Under the pieces are notes generated by a model that was not told the origin of the DNA, made no database searches, and worked only from the letters and a program-made list of their open reading frames with translations. Source: an uncultured bacterium (GTDB lineage Bacteria > Chloroflexota > Anaerolineae > JACIWP01). Taken from it: 5,787 nucleotides of DNA. The stretch covers positions 1-5,787 of the forward strand of contig CAIQJD010000745.1 of the NCBI GenBank assembly GCA_903872005.1, read 5' to 3'. Positions 5,636-5,787 of this stretch are shown here, in pieces. A program made the translations under genes and the position numbers. Each line of letters begins with the position of its first letter. Within the stretch, counting starts at the first letter, position 1.

Positions 5636-5787
5636 ATGGCCACAGGCTACGCCTATGACCCGATCTTCCTGGAACACGATCGGCCCGACCATCCGGAGAG
5701 CGCCGAGCGCCTGCGCGCCATCTGGGCGGAGCTGGACGCCGGCGGCCTGACGCCCCTCCTCACGCCGCTGCCGGCCGGCGACGCCCC
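5636..5787 (+). CDS. Histone deacetylase-superfamily protein (3' truncated)
   Basis: Only the first 50 residues are present; the frame is still open at the window end. The start MATGYAYDPIFLEHDRPDHP followed by ESAERLRAIWAELDAGGL matches the N-terminus of bacterial class II-like deacetylases and acetylpolyamine amidohydrolases/AcuC relatives (pattern GYxYDxxxLxHD...HPExxxRLxAI). These are zinc amidohydrolases that remove acetyl groups from lysine or polyamines. The metal-binding and catalytic residues lie beyond the window, so activity cannot be judged. The ATG has a GGGAG site at 5623-5627 with 8-nt spacing. The gene diverges from the GntR operon and has its own extended -10 promoter, with the putative GntR operator upstream. 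AcuC versus acetylpolyamine amidohydrolase cannot be decided from this fragment. Confidence 0.85.
   Translation, partial: MATGYAYDPIFLEHDRPDHPESAERLRAIWAELDAGGLTPLLTPLPAGDA

Noticed and set aside
5016..5750. 244-codon plus-strand frame opposite the GntR gene and running into the HDAC-family start
   Set aside because: It runs through the GntR gene and both promoters, and overlaps the genuine HDAC-family frame out of register. The translation is Arg/Gln-rich without domains.

Overview
The window is GC-rich bacterial DNA with densely packed genes. It holds four complete genes plus a regulator, and a truncated gene at each edge. The genes carry no taxonomic marker. The gene families (UroD-like enzyme, atypical PIG-L deacetylase, OYE-type flavoenzyme), the pyrimidine-rich intergenic palindrome and the very frequent GCCGGC hexamer would fit a Chloroflexota-like genome. 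That placement is an inference from general familiarity, not a demonstrated match.

Layout from left to right. Positions 1-323 (+) are the C-terminal ATPase end of a sensor histidine kinase. A 121-bp convergent gap with an imperfect inverted repeat follows. Positions 445-1572 (-) encode a uroporphyrinogen-decarboxylase-fold protein that does not look like true HemE. Positions 1573-1815 are a divergent control region with a promoter on each strand and a perfect 18-bp-arm palindrome between them. Positions 1816-2793 (+) encode an Old Yellow Enzyme-type flavin oxidoreductase. Its stop codon lies 10 bp from the stop of the convergent next gene.

The right half is a leftward operon read from 5501 down to 2804: a GntR/FCD regulator, a PIG-L/LmbE-type deacetylase and a YeiH/UPF0324 membrane transporter. 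The gap between regulator and deacetylase is 15 nt. The gap between deacetylase and transporter is 58 nt and contains a perfect 24-bp GC palindrome. The operon promoter is close to consensus and its predicted start site falls on the regulator's GTG start codon, so the mRNA may be leaderless. A 23-bp near-palindrome covers the -10 edge, start site and start codon, as expected for an autoregulatory operator. A second promoter points the other way with its -35 only 8 bp distant. It drives a histone-deacetylase-superfamily gene beginning at 5636 and cut by the window end.

The most coherent new hypothesis is that the regulator controls both arms of this divergent locus: two predicted zinc amidohydrolases of unrelated folds (PIG-L and HDAC) and an exporter-like membrane protein. 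This would suit a small, ligand-controlled pathway that deacylates an N-acyl compound and moves a product or anion across the membrane. The PIG-L protein has Gln where the family's catalytic Asp normally sits, so its chemistry is an open question. The substrate cannot be read from the sequence.
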